DNA from: Phycisphaerales bacterium
Lineage (GTDB): Bacteria > Planctomycetota > Phycisphaerae > Phycisphaerales > UBA1924
NCBI GenBank assembly: GCA_020846975.1
Contig: JADLCX010000074.1
Coordinates: 1-64,000, forward strand
Direction: 5' to 3'
DNA: 64,000 bases
A program made the position numbers and the translations under genes. The notes below the pieces were generated by a model that was given only the letters and a program-made list of their open reading frames with translations, was not told the origin of the DNA and ran no database searches. The stretch's first letter is position 1. The number at the start of each line of letters is the position of its first letter. Positions 43,783-53,828 of this stretch are shown piece by piece.

Positions 43783-44849
43783 GAAGGCACGCCCTCGATC
43801 GGCAGGTTGCCGGCGGCACGCATCGCGCCCGCAATGTCACGGATGGTCTGGTCCAGGTCGATCCTGGGCGCAAACCCGATCGCGGCGCGGATGCGAGAGA
43901 GATCGGGAACGCGCCGGCGCAGATCCTCGAAGCCCGCGGCGTACGCCGTGTCGTAGGGGATGAACTGCTTGGTCGAACTCGAACCGAGAACGGCGATCAC
44001 GCGATCGGCGAGTTGATCGATCGTGAGCGGCCGGTCGGAACCGACGTTGAAGACCCGCCCGTGACAGGCCGCGCTGCCCATGAGCCGGGGCAGCGCGTCC
44101 ACGACGTCTCGCACGTCGCAGAGGCATCGAACCTGAAGCCCGTCGCCGTAGATCGGAATCGGACGGTCCTCGATCGCGGCCGCGACGAAGTTAGGCAGCA
44201 CCATCCCGTACGCCCCGACCTGACGCGGGCCGACGGTGTTGAAGAACCGCGTCACGACCACGGGCAGGCGGTGTGTCGTGTGATGGGCCAGCGCCAGGTA
44301 CTCATCCACGGCCTTGCTCGTCGCGTAAGACCAGCGAGAGCGCGTCGTGGGTCCATAGACGACATCGTCGTCCTCGCTGAACGGCACCTTCTCCGACTTC
44401 CCGTAGACCTCGGAACTCGAGGCGACCAGCGTGGGGGCCGGGCCGCCTCCCGGCCCGTGGCGGAGCGCGAACCGGAGCAGGTGGGCAGTCCCGATGATGT
44501 TGGTCTCGATGCACCCGATGGGATCATCGACGACCAGACGAACGCCGACTGCGGCCGCGAGGTGGTAGATCTCGTCGAACAACTCGCCGGGTCCGAACGC
44601 GGCGAGCGCGCTGGAAAGCTCGGCCTCGATGAAGCGCACCCGCGCTCGCGTCGCGGCCGGAATGTTGCCCAGCCGGCCCGTCGAGAGGTTGTCCACGATC
44701 GTCACTTCATCGCCGCGAGACAGCAGCAGATCGGTCAGGTGCGAGCCGATGAAGCCCGCGCCACCGGTGATCAGCACGCGGCGCACGCGCGTACCGGGGG
44801 CCTGGCCCTCGGATGGCGGCGCGGCGGGTTTTTGGCTGTTCCTGGTCAC
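43779..44849 (-). CDS. NAD-dependent epimerase/dehydratase (nucleotide-sugar SDR)
   Basis: 356 residues from a GTG at 44849, with GAGG at 6 nt. The extended SDR core has 'RVLITGGAGFIGSHLTDLLL', 'YHLAAAVGVRLVVDDP', the Ser/Tyr region 'VASSSEVYGKSEKVPFSE' and the catalytic 'YATSK'. The 'TRFFNTVGPRQVGAYGMVLP' and 'NVGSDRPLTIDQLADR' segments fit UDP-glucose 4-epimerase, UDP-xylose synthase or UDP-glucuronate epimerase-type enzymes. Its product would feed the polymer started by the downstream WecA-like enzyme, with which it overlaps by 4 bp. Confidence 0.9.
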   Translation of the reverse strand: MTRNSQKPAAPPSEGQAPGTRVRRVLITGGAGFIGSHLTDLLLSRGDEVTIVDNLSTGRLGNIPAATRARVRFIEAELSSALAAFGPGELFDEIYHLAAAVGVRLVVDDPIGCIETNIIGTAHLLRFALRHGPGGGPAPTLVASSSEVYGKSEKVPFSEDDDVVYGPTTRSRWSYATSKAVDEYLALAHHTTHRLPVVVTRFFNTVGPRQVGAYGMVLPNFVAAAIEDRPIPIYGDGLQVRCLCDVRDVVDALPRLMGSAACHGRVFNVGSDRPLTIDQLADRVIAVLGSSSTKQFIPYDTAYAAGFEDLRRRVPDLSRIRAAIGFAPRIDLDQTIRDIAGAMRAAGNLPIEGVPS

Positions 44850-44945
44850 GCTCGGCCTCGACCACCCGCCGCCCGTCCTGCATGCAATCCGACGTGCAAA
44901 CGATACCGCTCGACAGGCGCAGGCGGTCGCGGCTCTCCGCGGGGC

Positions 44946-47180
44946 TCAGGCCGCGGGCTTGGCGGCATTGTGGTACTCGTGTGTAGCCTGGATGTTGCGC
45001 TTGAAGTAGCCGCCCGCGGACGACTTCACGCCATTGACGACGACGCCGACCAGTTCGGCGCGGGCCTCGCTCAGTTGTGTGCGCACGCGGTTGACCAGGC
45101 CGCGCTTCTCGTTGAGGGCCCGGACGACCATCAGCGAGGCATCGCAGCGGTTGGCGAGCGCGAGCCCGTCACCCGAAACGATGGCGGGCGGGCAGTCGAT
45201 GAACACGCGGTCGAACTTGGAAGCGGCCTCGGCCAGCAGGCGCGTCATCGCCTCGGAGCTGAGCCGCTCGGGCATCATCCGGTTGCCCGGCGTGCCCGCG
45301 GTGAGCACCGAGAGGTTGGCGACCCCCGTCGGCCGCACCGCCTCGTCGAAGCCCGCCTGCCCGGCAAGACAGTCCGCAAGCCCGACGGACTCGGTGATCC
45401 CGAACACTCGCTGCATGGCCGGGCGCCGGACATTGGCGTCGATGACGAGCACGCGGTCGTCGGAAGCGGCGCAGGCGATGGCGAGGTTGCAGGCGACCGT
45501 CGTCGCGCCGGAGCCGGGCATGCCGGCCAGCACGAGCAGCGTCCGCAGCCCCTCGGTGTCCATTTTCTTGACCAGCGGCGCCTTGACCTGCCTGAACGAC
45601 TCCGTCACCACGCCCCCCGGCGTGTCGCGGAACGCAGTTTCGATCGAGGTCGGACGCGCGGGGTCTTCGGCGGCGTCCGGGATCATGCCCAGCACCTTCA
45701 GCCGCGGGATGATCGCGACGTCCGCGGGACCCTTGACGCGCTGATCCATGAGTTCGCGGAGCAGAACGATCATCGCCGTCAAGCCCGTGAACAGCAGCAC
45801 GCCCAGCGGCAGCATGACCACCAGCTTGGGGAAGCTCACGACGTTGGGCGTCTGGGCCGGGATGACCAGCTTGACCTGGTCGTAGACCGCGCTGTCGTTC
45901 ATGGTCTCGATGTTCTGGCGAGCCTCGTTCACCACGTTGAGTTCGAGCCCCAGCTGCTTGATCTCCTCGTCGATCTGCTCGACCTCCTTGATCGCCAGAA
46001 GGATCGCCTGCTTCTTCGTGCTGATCTCGTCGAGGTCCTTGGCCACCTGCTCGCGCCGCTTCGCAGTGCTCTCCACGCTCTTGCTGATCTCCTCGACGCG
46101 GGCGTCGTAGATGCGACGCAGCACCTTGGCCATCTCCTCGTCCTGCCGGGCCTCCGACGCCTTGATCCGCTCCCTGAGGCTGACGAGCGACGGATGCTTC
46201 TCGCCGTAATCCTGCGACAAGAGGGTCTGCTCCGAGACCCGAAGCTGCGAGATCTCGCGCTTGAGGTCCTGGATGATCGGGTCGAGTTTCGCCTCTTCGA
46301 GCATGTCCTCGGGGTACGAGACCGTCCCTTGGCTGTCGGTCGCGTTGCGCAGCCGGTCACGGAGCGAGACGATGGTCGTCAGTTGCTGCTCGGTGTCCGC
46401 GAGGTTGCGGATCTGCTCGAGCTGCTTCTGCTCCCACTGGTTCGCGCCGTCACGAAGGTTGGTAATCCCGTTCTTGGTCAGGATCGAGTCGCGGCGCTTG
46501 CTCTTGCCCGTGATCTCCAGGTTGATCGCCGATCGGCGGTTCTCCAGCACCGTTCGCTGGTCGGTGGACTCCTGCGTCTTCTGCTCCTTCACCGACTGCA
46601 GATACGCCTTGGTCACCGCGTCCACGACCGCGCGGGCGTCTTCCTTCTTCCGCCACGAGAACGACAGCCGAATCAGCGTCGTCTGCGGCACAAGCCGCGG
46701 CGAGAGCGTGTCCTGGAGCTTGGTGACGGCCTGGGTAGATTGGAAGTTGCCGTTGACGACGAACTGCTTGGCCCAGTTGGACTGCACCAGGTCCGGGTTT
46801 CGGACCGCGCGACCCAGAACATCGGGCGAGAGCATGATCGTCATCTGCGTGCCCATGAACCGGTCGAACTCCACCTGCTGCATGTCCACGCCGCGAAGCT
46901 CGGTCGGGCTCCGCCGGGGCGGCTCGCACCGGAACACCGAGCTCGCCGTCCACGTCGGGTAGACCTTGAGCAGCGTGAAGTGCGCGGCCACACCGATCAC
47001 GCCGCCGAACACGGCGGCACCGGCCAGCAGAGGCCAATAGCGCCGGAGCAATCGGATGGGGTCGATGTTCGCGAACCCCGACATGGTCGTGGAACCGGTC
47101 GAACCCGACGAGACGTTCGGGCGCGGTGGCGGACGGTGCGCGCTCGGTGGGGTCGATGTGGTGGTGCTGGCTGTTGACAT
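44946..47180 (-). CDS. Wzc/CpsD-like polysaccharide co-polymerase with altered Walker A
   Basis: 744 residues from ATG 47180. Wzz domain with membrane helices near residues 45-65 and 455-475, a long periplasmic coiled coil between them ('AKRREQVAKDLDEISTKKQA'), and a C-terminal BY-kinase-like ATPase. The ATPase keeps the 'VLVIDANVRRPAMQRVFG' (Walker A') and 'FDRVFIDCPPAIVSGDG' (Walker B) segments. In the P-loop at about residue 550 the sequence is GMPGSGATT: the invariant Lys is Ala. The C-terminus has only two tyrosines. It may control chain length without normal kinase activity. Confidence 0.87.
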   Translation of the reverse strand: MSTASTTTSTPPSAHRPPPRPNVSSGSTGSTTMSGFANIDPIRLLRRYWPLLAGAAVFGGVIGVAAHFTLLKVYPTWTASSVFRCEPPRRSPTELRGVDMQQVEFDRFMGTQMTIMLSPDVLGRAVRNPDLVQSNWAKQFVVNGNFQSTQAVTKLQDTLSPRLVPQTTLIRLSFSWRKKEDARAVVDAVTKAYLQSVKEQKTQESTDQRTVLENRRSAINLEITGKSKRRDSILTKNGITNLRDGANQWEQKQLEQIRNLADTEQQLTTIVSLRDRLRNATDSQGTVSYPEDMLEEAKLDPIIQDLKREISQLRVSEQTLLSQDYGEKHPSLVSLRERIKASEARQDEEMAKVLRRIYDARVEEISKSVESTAKRREQVAKDLDEISTKKQAILLAIKEVEQIDEEIKQLGLELNVVNEARQNIETMNDSAVYDQVKLVIPAQTPNVVSFPKLVVMLPLGVLLFTGLTAMIVLLRELMDQRVKGPADVAIIPRLKVLGMIPDAAEDPARPTSIETAFRDTPGGVVTESFRQVKAPLVKKMDTEGLRTLLVLAGMPGSGATTVACNLAIACAASDDRVLVIDANVRRPAMQRVFGITESVGLADCLAGQAGFDEAVRPTGVANLSVLTAGTPGNRMMPERLSSEAMTRLLAEAASKFDRVFIDCPPAIVSGDGLALANRCDASLMVVRALNEKRGLVNRVRTQLSEARAELVGVVVNGVKSSAGGYFKRNIQATHEYHNAAKPAA

Positions 47181-47274
47181 GGCGTAAATCCGGAAGAGAT
47201 GCACGTTCGACGCCTACCGGCGCGTCAAGGCCGGCAAACCCGGCCGGTCGCACCGGCGAGCCCGACGGGGCGCA

Positions 47275-50200
47275 TCACTGTCCATCGAGTTGATCGGTAA
47301 CGTCCTTGAGTTCCTTCTGGTACTGCGCCTTCAGCGGCGGGGTGTTATTCAGGATGTTGGCCGCCTGATCGACCAGCGTGCGGGCCTCGGACTTCTCACC
47401 CTTGCTGATCAGCGCCATGGCCAGGTGGATCAGGATCGGCGCCCGCTCGTTATCGGACTGCCCGAGCTCCAGGGCGTGCCTCAGCGACTTCACGGCCTCG
47501 TCGGTGTTCTTGAGCCCGAGTTGAATCACGCCCAGAGTGTCCACAAAGCTCGAGACCTTGGGCGACAGTTCGACCGCCTTCTCCGCGAAGCGAGCCGCTT
47601 CGCCCGGCTGCTTCATCTCGACCGCCAGCGTGTACGCGAGGTTGTTCAGCGTCTCGGCGTCGTTCGGCTCGAGCTCCAGGAACTTGCGGTACATCCCCGC
47701 GGCGCGATCGAACTTGGCCGTCTGGTAATAGAACGAAGCCATCATCCGGTACGTGCTGAGCTTCAGCGAGGGGTCGGTCTGCGTCTCGATGAAGCCCTCG
47801 ATCGCCGCGGCCGTGGCGTCGCGGGTCTCCTGATCCTGGAGCCGCGGCCTGCACGCCTGCACGTACAGCCACACGTCGAGCTTCTTCTTCTTGTCGAGTT
47901 TCTCCCAGGTCGCCAACTGCCCGCGAAGGTCATCACCGTGCGCCGAATCGACGCCCGCGGCGAACAACTGGCACCGGTTCGGATCGTTCGGGTCGATCTT
48001 GAGGTACGCCCTCTCGATCTCCGCGTAGGCGTCGTCCCCGCGCCCCGACCGTTGCAGCACCATCGCACGGAGCAGGCGGTATGACATCTCGTCGGCGGTC
48101 TCGATCTCCTTCGCGCTCGCGATCGTCCACGCCAGCGTCGCATCCGCCGGCGCCTTCGCCAGCAGGGCCGTCACGTACGGCACGGCCACATCCAGCGACT
48201 TGCGCTGCTCCCACGCCTTCGCGTAGTACGTCGCCGCGGCGGCGGAGTCGCCCAGATCGGACATGATCTGCCCGGCCCGCATCAGCCAGCCCGGGTGGTC
48301 CTTCTTGTGCTTGAGCGCATCATCGATCAGCGCGACAACGCCCACGCGATCGTTCTGCTTCATGCGGATCGAGATGAGCTCCATCCGCGCGGAGTCGTCG
48401 TCGGGGTCGATCTCGATGATCCTCCGCACCGTCTCCGCCGCGAGATCGAGCCGCCCGCGAACGCGGTGGATGATCGCGATCCGCTGCAGCGGCAGCGTCC
48501 AACTGGGCCTGAGCCGGCTGGCCTGCTCGAAGTCCAGGATCGCGTCCTTCTCGTTGGCCGGGTCCCGCGCCGCGAAGTCGCCGCGCTTCAAGAAAACGAT
48601 CGGGTTCTTCGAGTCGGCCACGACCGCCTGGTCGTAGAGTTTCCGCGCGCGCCCGTCGTCTCCCTGCTGGAGCGCCGCCTCGGCCGCGAGCACCAGCAGC
48701 GTCGCGTTCTTCTGGGCCTTGTCGCCCAGGCTCGACATCAGCGCGTCGAACTTCGCCCACTCCTTCTGCTTCTGGTAGCACTCCAGCACGCGCATCACCA
48801 GCGCGTCGCCGGTGTCCGGCGATCCGGCATCCAGCACGCGCTTGTAGGCGGCCGCGGCCTCGCCCGGCTTGCCGACGTTGAAGAGCACATCGCCCATCTC
48901 CCGGCTGATCATCATCGTCTCGGGCTTCTCGACCGCGCGGCCCTTCTCGAGGAACGCCAGCGCCCGGTCGGGCTGACCGACGTTCATGAACGTCCGGGCC
49001 GCCGCGATGTACGCCGCTTCGTTCTTCTTCTCCGGCGGAGAGGCCGCGATGTAGTCGTCGTAGACCTTCTCGGTATCGGCGAACTTGCCCTGCGCAGCGA
49101 ACCACCGCGCCCTCAGTTCGGTCACGATGTCCCGGTTCTTCTCGTCCTTGGCAAGGTCGTCGATGCACGCCTTCGCGTCGTCGTACTTGCGCTGCTCGAT
49201 TCGGAGGGCGGCGAGCTGCGCCTGGTTCATCTTGTCCGCCGGGTTCGCTCTGGCGATCCGCTCGCGGTAGACCTCGGCCTTCTGCTTGTCGCCGCCGGCA
49301 ACCTCGGTCAGGAGCGTGATGTAGATCTCCGCGAACTCCGGATCGGCCCCGGCGATCGTCTCGGACTTGCGCGCCTGGTCGAGCGCCTCGGCCATGCTTC
49401 CCTTCATGATGAGCGCACGCAAGAGACCGTTGATCGACACGATGTCGTTCGGCCTGATCTCGACGGCCTTGGCGAGCGCGTCGGCCGCGCCCGACGCGTC
49501 ACGCAGTTCGAGCTGCACCATGCCGAGCGTGCGCCACGCCGCCTGGTTCTGCTTGTCCTTCTCGACCGTGCCACGCAGATAGCCGACGGCCTCGGACAAC
49601 TTGCCGTCGGTGATCAACTGGCGAGCCCGGTACAACTGCCCGTTCACCTGGTCCAGGTTCTTGGCCTCGGCCACCGCGACCAGCTCCGAAAGAACCTTCG
49701 AGTCCTTCGCGATCGAGGCCCGCATGAAGCGGAACTCGAACACGGCCGGGTCGTCTGGCGCCAGCCGGACAAGCTCGTCGAACGCCGCGTCCGCCTGCTG
49801 CTTGTAGTTGTCCCCGCCCTGCGAATAGACCGCGTACATGGCCTTGGCCTTCTCAAGCGTCGAGACATTGGCCGAGTTGATGGCCGCGATGCGCTGGGGA
49901 ACGGGGTCCGCCTCGAGCTGCTGGATCGTCTCCTTGATCTGCTTGTTCTCGGGGAACTGCGTCTCCGCCCGCTTGAGGGCCGCCACGGCGGCCGGGCGGT
50001 TGTTCCGGCTCATCTCCAGTTGCACCAGCGCGGCGTACGGACGCAGGTCCTTCGGGTGATCGGCGACCAGTTTCTCCGCCATCTTCACCGCGGCGTCGAT
50101 GTCCGCGCCCACGCCCCGGGCCGTCTGCTCGATCTTGAGCAGCTCCACCCCGATCGGGTCCTTGCTCGAGAGCGCGCTGTCGATCCGGTCCACCAGTTGC

Positions 50201-51831
50201 CTCAACTCCTCATCCTGCGGGATCAAGGCCAGCACCTGCTTGAGGTAGCGCTGCGCCTCGGCGTAGTTGCCGGCGTCCTGCTCGATCTTGCCGAGGTAGC
50301 GCAGCGCCCTCACGTTCCGGGGGTCGCGCTCGAGCACCCGCTGGAACGACTGCTTCGCGGCGCCGGTGTTGCCCTGCTGGAGCAGCAACTGCCCGAGCAG
50401 CGCCATCGACCTGGCATCCTTCTGGCCGGTGAGTTCGTTGTAACGCGTGAGCAGGGCGCGCGATCCGTTCCGGTCGCCCTGGATGTACAGAAGCCGGGCG
50501 TCCAGACTCAGCACCTCGGGCGCGGTATCGCCGATCTTGGCGACCAGCGAGTCACGGTAATTCTTCGCGCGGGCCGCGAGTTCGTCGCGCGCCGCCGGCT
50601 CCTTGGCCGCCTCCCACTGCGCGAACACGACGTCGGTCTGCGCCAGGATCGCCATCAGCCGCTGCCCGAACAACTGCTTGCCCTCGTAGCTCAGCGGCTT
50701 GTCGGGCATGTCCACGATCTTCTGCAGCGTCGCCTCGGCCTTGTCGGCCTGGTTCCTCTGAATCTCGAACATCGCCACGGCCATCAGGAGCGGCGCATCG
50801 TCGGGCTTGCCCTTGAGCGCGTGCGCGATGATGGCGTCGGCCTCAGCCCGGCCCGTCTCGGCCGGGAGCGCCGCGACGGCAAACTGCGCGGCGCGATCGA
50901 CGATCCCGACTTCGAGATCCTCCGGCTTCTCCGCCTTCACCGCGTCGATCAGTTCCTGCACCATCTGCTTGCGGTCCTGGATCACCTCCGCCAGAGTCAC
51001 CGGCTTCTCCGAAGCGCGGGCCGCCTGGTCAACCTCCTGCAGCAGGAGCGCCAGCCGCACCTTCGATGCGGGCGGGTGCTTGCTGACAAAGTCGCGGAGC
51101 CGACCCTTGGCCTCGGCCAGGATCCGGTCCGCCTCCTCGGTGTCTCCCCGCTTGCGCGTGGCCTCCGAGAGCGCGACGTCGGCCTGCATCAGCCCCAGCG
51201 CGGCGTCGGAATCGGCCGGATCGACCGAGAGCACCGCCGCGAAGTCCTTCTTGACCGAGTCGATCTCCGACTGCTTGGCGCCCCCGCTCCGGGTGATGAG
51301 GTTGACCCGCGGCAGGGCGCGATAGCGCAGGAGCAGTTTGCCCTTGGCCTGGTCTCCCTTGAAGTTGGCGATCATCTCGTCGGCGGTCTTGATCATGTAC
51401 TCCAGAGACTCGATCGAGCCCTTGGGATCGGCGCTGAACGAGGCCTTGATCTCCGCGTACATCTCCTCGAGCAGATCGCGGTGCGCATCGAAGTCCGTCG
51501 GATCGGCCTCCGGAAGCGTCCGCAGCGCGCTGCGGTACTGCCGGTCGTAGGCGTCCATGTACGCGACTCGGCCCTGCGGGATGTCCTTCTTCATCGCCGC
51601 CATCCACTTGCGGATCCACGCGGCGTTCCGCTGGTCCTTGAACACGGCGCGGCCGTAGAAACCCACGGCTTCGTTGGCCTTGCCGGCCGCCATGGCCGCG
51701 TCGCCGAGCTTGATGTAATCCTCGCCCGACTTCCGAAGGGCCTGCACGCCCAGGTACGTCACGCCGGCGACCAGCGCCAGCAGCGCAGCGCCGACGATGA
51801 TGATGAACTTGGTGTTGATCTTGGCTGCCAT
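47275..51831 (-). CDS. Giant TPR-repeat membrane-anchored protein of the exosortase/EPS locus
   Basis: 1518 residues from ATG 51831, with GAGGAAG at 5 nt. One N-terminal membrane helix (FIIIVGAALLALVAGVTYLG) is followed almost entirely by tetratricopeptide repeats ('AKQSFQRVLERDPRNVRALR', 'MYRKFLELEPNDAETLNNLA'). TPR proteins of this size accompany exosortases and are thought to scaffold the export or polymer machinery at the inner membrane, probably facing the periplasm. It sits 48 bp downstream of the EpsI-like gene and 94 bp upstream of the Wzc-like gene. The repeat content may have changed by duplication. Confidence 0.87.
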   Translation of the reverse strand: MAAKINTKFIIIVGAALLALVAGVTYLGVQALRKSGEDYIKLGDAAMAAGKANEAVGFYGRAVFKDQRNAAWIRKWMAAMKKDIPQGRVAYMDAYDRQYRSALRTLPEADPTDFDAHRDLLEEMYAEIKASFSADPKGSIESLEYMIKTADEMIANFKGDQAKGKLLLRYRALPRVNLITRSGGAKQSEIDSVKKDFAAVLSVDPADSDAALGLMQADVALSEATRKRGDTEEADRILAEAKGRLRDFVSKHPPASKVRLALLLQEVDQAARASEKPVTLAEVIQDRKQMVQELIDAVKAEKPEDLEVGIVDRAAQFAVAALPAETGRAEADAIIAHALKGKPDDAPLLMAVAMFEIQRNQADKAEATLQKIVDMPDKPLSYEGKQLFGQRLMAILAQTDVVFAQWEAAKEPAARDELAARAKNYRDSLVAKIGDTAPEVLSLDARLLYIQGDRNGSRALLTRYNELTGQKDARSMALLGQLLLQQGNTGAAKQSFQRVLERDPRNVRALRYLGKIEQDAGNYAEAQRYLKQVLALIPQDEELRQLVDRIDSALSSKDPIGVELLKIEQTARGVGADIDAAVKMAEKLVADHPKDLRPYAALVQLEMSRNNRPAAVAALKRAETQFPENKQIKETIQQLEADPVPQRIAAINSANVSTLEKAKAMYAVYSQGGDNYKQQADAAFDELVRLAPDDPAVFEFRFMRASIAKDSKVLSELVAVAEAKNLDQVNGQLYRARQLITDGKLSEAVGYLRGTVEKDKQNQAAWRTLGMVQLELRDASGAADALAKAVEIRPNDIVSINGLLRALIMKGSMAEALDQARKSETIAGADPEFAEIYITLLTEVAGGDKQKAEVYRERIARANPADKMNQAQLAALRIEQRKYDDAKACIDDLAKDEKNRDIVTELRARWFAAQGKFADTEKVYDDYIAASPPEKKNEAAYIAAARTFMNVGQPDRALAFLEKGRAVEKPETMMISREMGDVLFNVGKPGEAAAAYKRVLDAGSPDTGDALVMRVLECYQKQKEWAKFDALMSSLGDKAQKNATLLVLAAEAALQQGDDGRARKLYDQAVVADSKNPIVFLKRGDFAARDPANEKDAILDFEQASRLRPSWTLPLQRIAIIHRVRGRLDLAAETVRRIIEIDPDDDSARMELISIRMKQNDRVGVVALIDDALKHKKDHPGWLMRAGQIMSDLGDSAAAATYYAKAWEQRKSLDVAVPYVTALLAKAPADATLAWTIASAKEIETADEMSYRLLRAMVLQRSGRGDDAYAEIERAYLKIDPNDPNRCQLFAAGVDSAHGDDLRGQLATWEKLDKKKKLDVWLYVQACRPRLQDQETRDATAAAIEGFIETQTDPSLKLSTYRMMASFYYQTAKFDRAAGMYRKFLELEPNDAETLNNLAYTLAVEMKQPGEAARFAEKAVELSPKVSSFVDTLGVIQLGLKNTDEAVKSLRHALELGQSDNERAPILIHLAMALISKGEKSEARTLVDQAANILNNTPPLKAQYQKELKDVTDQLDGQ

Positions 51832-51879
51832 CGATGCTTCCTCGTTTCAGCGATGCGCTCGAACGGTCGTCGAGCCGAC

Positions 51880-52764
51880 CTACGGCCTCGAACCTCCCGA
51901 TGCCCGCGGGTCTTTCCCGGCCGCGATATTCCTCTGCAGTTCGACCCAGTCCGGCGCGCACAGCATGATCTCGGGCAGCAACTCGCCCAGGATCCCGCGG
52001 CACGCCGAGACATACTCGGCCTCGTTCTCGACCGACGTGGTCGAGACCTGCACCTTCAGGTAATACGCGTAGGTGTCCTGCAGCCGGAACGCGAGCAGAC
52101 GCACGTCGTTCGCGTCCGCGCAGTGCCCGCCGTTGGCGATGAAGAAGTACCCCGCGTACAACTTCTTCGACGACTTGGGCTCCGAGTACGCGTTCACGCG
52201 CATCGCGATCTCGTCCGCGTTCCGCGGCAGGTTGATCCGCGTGTTCGGGGCCTTCGAGTCCGGTCCGAGCCGAGCCGAAAACACGCGCTGGTCGGCGGTC
52301 GAGATGTCCTTCTCCAGCCGCCACTGCCCGACCTCGGGATCGAGATTGAGCGGCAGCACCTGCCCCGCGCTGGCGATCGACCAGCCCGCGCCGACCAGGC
52401 ACCGGTCCGGGACGTGCGGCACGGTGTCGATCATGCCCGTGTAGTACGCGCAGTGCAGGCTCAGCACCAGCGGCTGGCGATCCTTCGGCGGATCCTTCTC
52501 GACATAAACGCGGGAGATGTAGTTCTCGGTGCCGAGCTCCTCGACCATCTCCGCGGTCATCTTCTCGTCCACGCCGACGCTCTTCCACGAAGGGAGAGTC
52601 TCGGGAAGGGACGGGAGCTTGTACTTCGCCTCGATGGGGATCTTCTTGACGGTGATCTTCAGCGCGGTGACGACGGCGTGCAGGCTGATCGCGCCCGCCA
52701 TGAGCGTTCCCAGCGCCACGACGAACGCGAACCGCCGCGAGGATCTGGTTGACCGCGTGCTCAT
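51880..52764 (-). CDS. EpsI-like exosortase-associated protein
   Basis: 294 residues from ATG 52764, overlapping the exosortase stop by ATGA. An N-terminal membrane anchor (FAFVVALGTLMAGAISLHAV) precedes a soluble domain with 'LPETLPSWKSVG', 'YISRVYVEKD', 'HVPDRCLVGAGWSI' and 'YYLKVQVS'. These fit EpsI-family proteins, which lie next to or are fused with exosortases and are needed for exopolysaccharide production. The exact biochemical role is unknown. Co-translation with the exosortase is likely. Confidence 0.85.
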   Translation of the reverse strand: MSTRSTRSSRRFAFVVALGTLMAGAISLHAVVTALKITVKKIPIEAKYKLPSLPETLPSWKSVGVDEKMTAEMVEELGTENYISRVYVEKDPPKDRQPLVLSLHCAYYTGMIDTVPHVPDRCLVGAGWSIASAGQVLPLNLDPEVGQWRLEKDISTADQRVFSARLGPDSKAPNTRINLPRNADEIAMRVNAYSEPKSSKKLYAGYFFIANGGHCADANDVRLLAFRLQDTYAYYLKVQVSTTSVENEAEYVSACRGILGELLPEIMLCAPDWVELQRNIAAGKDPRASGGSRP

Positions 52765-53828
52765 GCGCCGACTCCGGCCACGCCGCCACGCCCCGATTGG
52801 CCGGCCGCGGGGCCGGGTGCGGAACGGGCCGCCTCGGGCACGGCCTTGTTGAGCGCGAGCACGATCCCCATGTACATGAAGAAGCCGGGGATCAGCAGCA
52901 GCGTGCCGATGAACGTGTGGGCCTGGCCCGCCGACAGGTTCTGGTCGTACAGCGACGCGATACCCAGGACCATGATCCGCACGATGTTGAGCAGCAGGGC
53001 CAGGGGCGGGGCCAGGCCCAGCAGCACCACGCGCTTCCACCACATCCTCGTCGCCACCAGCGAGACCGCCGCGCCCAGCGCGAGGAACGCGATCAGCATG
53101 CGCATCCCCGAGCACGCCTCGGCGACGTTCAGCGGGTGCGTCTCCTGCGTCTTGGTGTCGAACACGTACAGCGCGTTGCCCACCACATCCGTCTTCACGC
53201 CGACCGTGTTCAGCCCGATCCACGCCCCCTTGGCCGCCAACGCCTGCAGCGGCCAGGTCACTTCGTTCATCACCCGCTCGGGGATCGTGATCGCGAACCC
53301 GAGGTAGGCGATCGGGAGGAACGAGTACATCACCACCCGAGGCCCGAGCAACAACAGCACCACGCCGAACAGCGTGAGCACCATCGACAATCCCTGCCCG
53401 AGGTGGTTGGGAAAGCCGCAGATGAAGTAGGTGTACGACCACACGCCGGTCAGGATGGCGACCAGCCCCGGCCAATAGACCTGCGTCTGCACGCGCTCCA
53501 GGGCTTCGCGGTTCTGCCACAGGAGGTACAGGCTGATGAACGGCACCATGTACGCGTGCGACCAGTCGCCGCTGCCCATCGAGTACTCGTTCTGGATCCG
53601 CATCCAGTGCCTGAACAGCAGCACGAACGCCGCACCCAGCAACGCCACCGCGATCAGCACGCCCGGCTCGGTCACCCTCGCGATCAGGCCGGGCCGGGGC
53701 CCCCCGATCTTCGCCCCGCCGGCCGGGCTCGGTCGCCCACCGCCCGCCTGACGGCCCGCGGTGCCGCCGGCGCCGTTCGACGGTACCGATGCGGCGGCGG
53801 TGCTGGTGTTGGCCGGGGCGGTGGTCAA
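52761..53828 (-). CDS. Exosortase (cysteine transpeptidase for PEP-CTERM proteins)
   Basis: 355 residues. The catalytic set is complete: Cys239 in 'EACSGMRML', Arg284 in 'LNIVRI' and His304 in 'GQAHTFIG', with about eight membrane helices. Exosortases cleave the PEP-CTERM motif and pass the protein to a surface acceptor. The reading frame opens at a TTG (53828); no other start lies close by, so the start is uncertain. About 40 residues before the first helix are low-complexity Ala/Gly/Pro. Likely substrates in this window are the genes at 4959, 29335 and 30341. It is translationally coupled to the EpsI-like gene. Confidence 0.9.
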   Translation of the reverse strand: MTTAPANTSTAAASVPSNGAGGTAGRQAGGGRPSPAGGAKIGGPRPGLIARVTEPGVLIAVALLGAAFVLLFRHWMRIQNEYSMGSGDWSHAYMVPFISLYLLWQNREALERVQTQVYWPGLVAILTGVWSYTYFICGFPNHLGQGLSMVLTLFGVVLLLLGPRVVMYSFLPIAYLGFAITIPERVMNEVTWPLQALAAKGAWIGLNTVGVKTDVVGNALYVFDTKTQETHPLNVAEACSGMRMLIAFLALGAAVSLVATRMWWKRVVLLGLAPPLALLLNIVRIMVLGIASLYDQNLSAGQAHTFIGTLLLIPGFFMYMGIVLALNKAVPEAARSAPGPAAGQSGRGGVAGVGA

